Shown here one piece after another: positions 14,621 to 16,778 of a stretch of DNA of 16,778 nucleotides; within the stretch, counting starts at the first letter, position 1; every line of letters starts with the position of its first letter. The DNA lies in assembly GCA_964548535.1 (NCBI GenBank), contig CAZJRQ010000040.1, positions 1 to 16,778 on the forward strand, given 5' to 3'. The DNA comes from CAZJRQ01 sp964548535 (GTDB taxonomy: Bacteria > Bacillota > Clostridia > Oscillospirales > Ruminococcaceae). A model generated the notes under the pieces. It saw only the letters and a program-made list of their open reading frames with translations. It had not been told where the DNA came from and did no database searches. Position numbers and translations under genes: made by a program.

Positions 14621-14948
14621 GCAGGGACGTGTCCCTGCACCCTTATCACGCATATGTTCGTACCATGTAAAGTTCTAATCCGCGTAACAACCTTGTGGTA
14701 TGCAAAGTTTATTACAGGGACGTGTCCCTGCACCCTTATCACGCATATGTTCGTATCATGTAAAGTTCTNNNNNNNNNNNNNNNNNNNNNNNNNNNNNNN
14801 NNNNNNNNNNNNNNNNNNNNNNNNNNNNNNNNNNNNNNNNNNNNNNNNNNNNNNNNNNNNNNNNNNNNNTGCAAAGTTTATTACAGGGACGTGTCCCTGC
14901 ACCCTTATCACGCATATGTTCGTACCATGTAAAGTTCTAATCCGCGTG
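14621..14948. repeat. Tandem array of a 93-bp repeat
   Basis: The unit runs from CAGGGACGTGTCCCTG through CACCCTTATCACGCATATG, GTACCATGTAAAGTTC and TAATCCGCGTAACAACC to TGGTATGCAAAGTTTATTA. Copies start at 14622 and 14715 (period 93). A third starts at 14884 beyond the N run and breaks off at 14948 after AATCCGCGT. Visible copies are almost identical (one C/T difference at 14757). Each carries a 7-9 bp dyad (CAGGGAC-GT-GTCCCTG) and two related sub-motifs, ATGTAAAGTTCTAAT and ATGCAAAGTTTATTA. The array begins 3 nt after the anti-sigma stop. True copy number is unknown. Confidence 0.85.
14770..14869. other. Assembly gap (100 N)
   Basis: Exactly 100 undetermined bases interrupt the 93-bp tandem array. 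A round 100 suggests a placeholder of unknown size. The offset between flanking copies (169 bp) is not a multiple of 93, which supports that. Reading frames crossing it are meaningless, and order or distance of the sequence to the right depends on scaffolding. Confidence 0.95.
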
Positions 14949-14988
14949 GTGACAGATTGATTTAATGTAATAAAAAACAACATAAATT

Positions 14989-15021
14989 AAAAAGCAAAGT
15001 CAATTGTGGCTTTGCTTTTTT
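14989..15021. terminator. Bidirectional hairpin terminator
   Basis: AAAAAGCAAAG (14989-14999) pairs exactly with CTTTGCTTTTT (15010-15020) around a 10-nt loop and is followed by a T at 15021. The T-run works on the plus strand and the matching A-run gives a T-run on the minus strand. It isolates the sigma/anti-sigma unit and repeat array from the region to the right. Confidence 0.75.
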
Positions 15022-15044
15022 GCGTAATAATTGCTAAATAAACC

Positions 15045-15165
15045 ACCACAATCAGTAAACTTTCCGCAAGGGAATCGCGCCGTCCGCGCCAGGACCCCGA
15101 GCAACATAGCGTTACCACAATCAGTAAACTCTTCGCGAGGGCACCGCGCCGTCCGCGCCAGGACC
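15045..15165. repeat. GC-rich 69-bp repeat family, right-hand copies
   Basis: One full unit (15045-15113) and one partial unit (15114-15165) start with ACCACAATCAGTAAACT. They continue with CGCAAGGGA- or CGCGAGGGCA-type sequence, CGCGCCGTCCGCGCCAGGACC, and in the full copy CCGAGCAACATAGCGTT. The same family lies at 1-86, about 15 kb away. Frames through it give low-complexity Arg-rich peptides on both strands, not genes. Confidence 0.85.
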
Positions 15166-15220
15166 GCCGTGCGGCTAGCACCGCAAGGACAGCTTAGACA
15201 AATTGAACAATTTCACGATA

Positions 15221-15232
15221 GAATATATGTTC
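15221..15232. promoter_or_regulatory. Imperfect LexA (SOS) box
   Basis: GAAT-ATAT-GTTC followed by G matches the Firmicutes LexA/DinR pattern GAACNNNNGTTC with one mismatch (GAAT for GAAC). It lies 28 nt upstream of the perfect -35 at 15260 and pairs with the exact box at 15299. Alone it would be weak evidence; with the second box it is credible. Confidence 0.5.
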
Positions 15233-15259
15233 GATTTTCACAAAGTTTTTGTTTTGCTA

Positions 15260-15288
15260 TTGACAAATGCTTTGAGATGATTTATAAT
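15260..15288 (+). promoter_or_regulatory. Perfect-consensus sigma-A promoter
   Basis: TTGACA (15260-15265), exactly 17 bp, then TATAAT (15283-15288) is a full consensus promoter. It is the strongest in the window. Expected start is near 15295, immediately before a LexA box, so repressor binding would block it. No gene begins for about 550 nt downstream; the first is the baseplate-type gene at 15850. Confidence 0.85.
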
Positions 15289-15298
15289 ACAAAACATA

Positions 15299-15310
15299 GA
15301 ACAGATGTTC
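15299..15310. promoter_or_regulatory. LexA (SOS) box
   Basis: GAAC-AGAT-GTTC, followed by G, exactly fits the dyad GAACNNNNGTTC of the Gram-positive LexA/DinR box. It lies 11 nt after the -10 element, over the predicted transcription start, the classical place for SOS repression. Some phage repressors use similar dyads, so a prophage regulator is an alternative. Confidence 0.7.
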
Positions 15311-15849
15311 GATATTGAGCTTTAATCCTGACGATGAAATTTGTTTGTAGTAATAAAACTCACTGCGCATTTTGTAAAAATAATTTTTAGCTATCCATTT
15401 AACTCAGTCTGTAAATAACAGGCATCAAATGACTTGGTATCGGTTTGTTACCTGTTGCTGATAATAATCTAAACATGATTTTATTTTGATGTGTAAAAAT
15501 ATACTGATATAGAATCTATTGGAATATAACAATGCTTTGTTTTTATAAAAATATGCTGTAGACCAAATTGGGAAATTTGCGGTCTGCAACTATCTTTTAA
15601 TGGCAATAGCTATATTTATTCTGCAACGAAATGCTGAATATATCATGCGAAGATACTCTGCTAAGTTTGTATACGATTTCCAGTTTTGAAAATATTGCTA
15701 TACTTCGAACGTCTAATTTTGTAATGCAATTTAATCTATATGTACATTTTTTGGACAAATATTCAAACCTATTTTAATCTGAAAATTCTTTTTATTGCAA
15801 TTACAATTTACATTTTATTGAAATTTATATAAGAAAGGATGGTGAAAAT
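15311..15849. other. Long AT-rich leader region, no gene
   Basis: About 540 bp without a convincing coding region lie between the SOS-type promoter and the baseplate gene. Longest plus-strand starts give peptides below 20 residues without ribosome sites. One bulged hairpin is visible at 15559-15587 (GTAGACC and AAATT pairing with AAATTT and GGTCTGC). A weak AACAGG/CCTGTT dyad lies around 15416-15456. It could be an untranslated leader, a noncoding RNA, or remains of lost genes. Confidence 0.5.
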
Positions 15850-16431
15850 TTGATTTATATAAAATCTATTTCGCTAGATATAACCTGCGAAAATTACAAC
15901 AACACTCAATATGCCAAACAGGGCGACAAGGATAGCAGAGTTTTTGAAGTCACGCTTTTTGAAAATAATACGGTTATTGATCTGTCAAAATCTAAGGCTC
16001 AATTTAGAATTCAAAAGCCTAATGGCAAGCTAATTGTCAAAAATATGCCAATTGAAGATGACAAGATTATTGTAACCTTATCAGATGAAATGCTGCTGCG
16101 TTCTGGTACTGCTTTTTGCGATATTATTATTTTTGATGATAATAATTTAGCTCTTTCAACGGCAAGATTCAAGCTGATTATTGAGCCGGTCGTTTCTGGT
16201 GATGATACTGTTGATTATGCTGATCTTAGCTTTAGAAAAATTTCAGAAAAGGATTTTTATCAACTAAATCCTAAAGACCAAAACACTGTTTACTATGTAA
16301 TCGGCGACAAAAGTATTGTTGAGTATATGGGCGATACTAAGCTTTCTGGTGGAATAAAAGTTGGTTTTTCAAAAGGAATAGTTACCGCAATAACAACTAC
16401 TTTGCTAGGAAAAGCTCAGGAAATTGAATGA
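15850..16431 (+). CDS. Phage baseplate upper protein (BppU) N-terminal-type protein
   Basis: The 193-aa product resembles the BppU N-terminal domain of phage baseplates (residues about 1-115). It shows QGDKDSRVFEVTLFENN, then AQFRIQKPNGK, IIVTLSDEMLLRSGTAFCDIIIF and STARFKLIIEP, a strand-rich pattern. The C-terminal part (125-193), including KDQNTVYYVIGDKSIVEYMGDTK, looks like a short linker found in phage receptor-binding or tail proteins. The start is TTG 15850, with AAAGGATGG about 7 nt upstream. It is probably a structural component of a prophage or phage-tail-like particle. The domain call is from pattern memory and moderate. The upstream SOS-type promoter may drive it. Confidence 0.7.
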   Translation: MIYIKSISLDITCENYNNTQYAKQGDKDSRVFEVTLFENNTVIDLSKSKAQFRIQKPNGKLIVKNMPIEDDKIIVTLSDEMLLRSGTAFCDIIIFDDNNLALSTARFKLIIEPVVSGDDTVDYADLSFRKISEKDFYQLNPKDQNTVYYVIGDKSIVEYMGDTKLSGGIKVGFSKGIVTAITTTLLGKAQEIE

Positions 16432-16498
16432 GTTTTCTGAGTTATAAACAAAAATTTCCCAAAACAAATCACTAAAAAATTACGGAGGAATAAATAAT

Positions 16499-16778
16499 AT
16501 GGCAATAAAAATCACAGAAGTAACAACACCGCAACAGGTTTACGATGCAATCAAACCGCTTGAGGATTATTTAAATGCTAAAATTACGCTCGGCGAAACT
16601 ACCGAAAACGGAAACAACAGGTTATCAATTACTCAAAATGGTACTGAAATATTTTATGGATTTTGTAAATATGAAAACGGATATGGTTTAGGCGGTGTAC
16701 GAGTATTTGCAGAGGATAAAGCTAACGAAAACACAGGAAATGTTGGTCCTTGCGTTTTAATTAAAGATTATGAAAATG
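16499..16778 (+). CDS. Hypothetical protein next to the BppU gene, cut by the window edge
   Basis: An ATG at 16499 follows GGAGGA (16484-16489) and opens a frame of 93 codons that runs off the window. The visible product starts MAIKITEVTTPQQVYDAI and contains ENGNNRLSITQNGTEIFYGF and FAEDKANENTGNVGP. It is soluble and strand-rich, with no signal peptide. I recognise no family. Its position 67 nt after the baseplate gene suggests another phage or tail structural gene, such as a fibre or baseplate part. It is missing its C terminus here. Confidence 0.65.
   Translation, partial: MAIKITEVTTPQQVYDAIKPLEDYLNAKITLGETTENGNNRLSITQNGTEIFYGFCKYENGYGLGGVRVFAEDKANENTGNVGPCVLIKDYEN

Noticed and set aside
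14621..14948. CRISPR array
   Set aside because: The 93-bp units are contiguous and nearly identical throughout; there are no unique spacers and no cas genes nearby.
14614..14983. Open frames of 75-92 codons on both strands across the tandem array
   Set aside because: They are built from undetermined bases and repeat sequence, with mirror-like peptides on both strands and no ribosome sites.
14987..15318. Plus- and minus-strand frames of 64-95 codons over the 69-bp repeats
   Set aside because: They encode Arg/Ser-rich peptides repeated with the DNA unit, and the plus frame runs through the promoter and LexA-like box. They are repeat artefacts.
15559..15600. Intrinsic terminator in the leader of the baseplate gene
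   Set aside because: The hairpin has a bulge and G-U pair, and only a short T stretch (CTTTTAA) follows at some distance, so termination is not convincing.

Overview
The window looks like a chromosomal scaffold from a low-GC member of the Firmicutes, class Clostridia, most likely an Oscillospiraceae/Ruminococcus-type gut bacterium. The reasons are the AT-rich sequence with strong GGAGG-type ribosome sites, a FabK-type enoyl reductase, split AccA/AccD carboxyltransferase subunits, a clostridial-style dCMP deaminase, and GC-rich intergenic hairpin repeats. The genus is an inference.

Region 1 (1-1558, minus strand): a 69-bp-family GC-rich repeat and a perfect hairpin lie at the left edge. They are followed by a two-gene minus-strand unit, fabD then dCMP deaminase. 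Region 2 (1559-2175) is a 617-bp divergent control region rich in inverted repeats. Region 3 (2176-11954, plus strand) is an almost complete type II fatty acid synthesis locus in the order fabH, DUF3592-like membrane protein, fabK, fabG, fabF, accB, DUF4180 protein, fabZ, accC, accD, accA, acpP. It ends at a strong intrinsic terminator. AccABCD make malonyl-CoA, FabD (the divergent gene) loads it on ACP, FabH starts the chain, FabF elongates, and FabG, FabZ and FabK complete each cycle. Two genes outside the classical pathway and one compact hairpin element sit inside the locus.

Region 4 (12147-14617): a small lipoprotein, an ECF-type sigma factor and a membrane-anchored putative anti-sigma factor form one unit. 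The sigma gene carries an in-frame TAG just before its last helix. The frame beyond the TAG continues 33 codons and ends in an ATGA overlap with the next gene, so this is a recent nonsense mutation, a sequencing error or a recoding site.

Region 5 (14618-15849) has no convincing gene. It holds a 93-bp tandem repeat array interrupted by a 100-N assembly gap, a bidirectional hairpin terminator, two more copies of the 69-bp repeat from the left edge, and a perfect-consensus sigma-A promoter (TTGACA-17-TATAAT) flanked by LexA/SOS-box-like sites. A leader of about 540 nt follows. Region 6 (15850-16778) starts a phage-like module: a BppU-type baseplate protein and a second gene cut by the window edge.

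The most unusual items are the interrupted sigma gene, the SOS-type promoter upstream of phage baseplate genes, and the repeat families. No demonstrably new system could be established from sequence alone.
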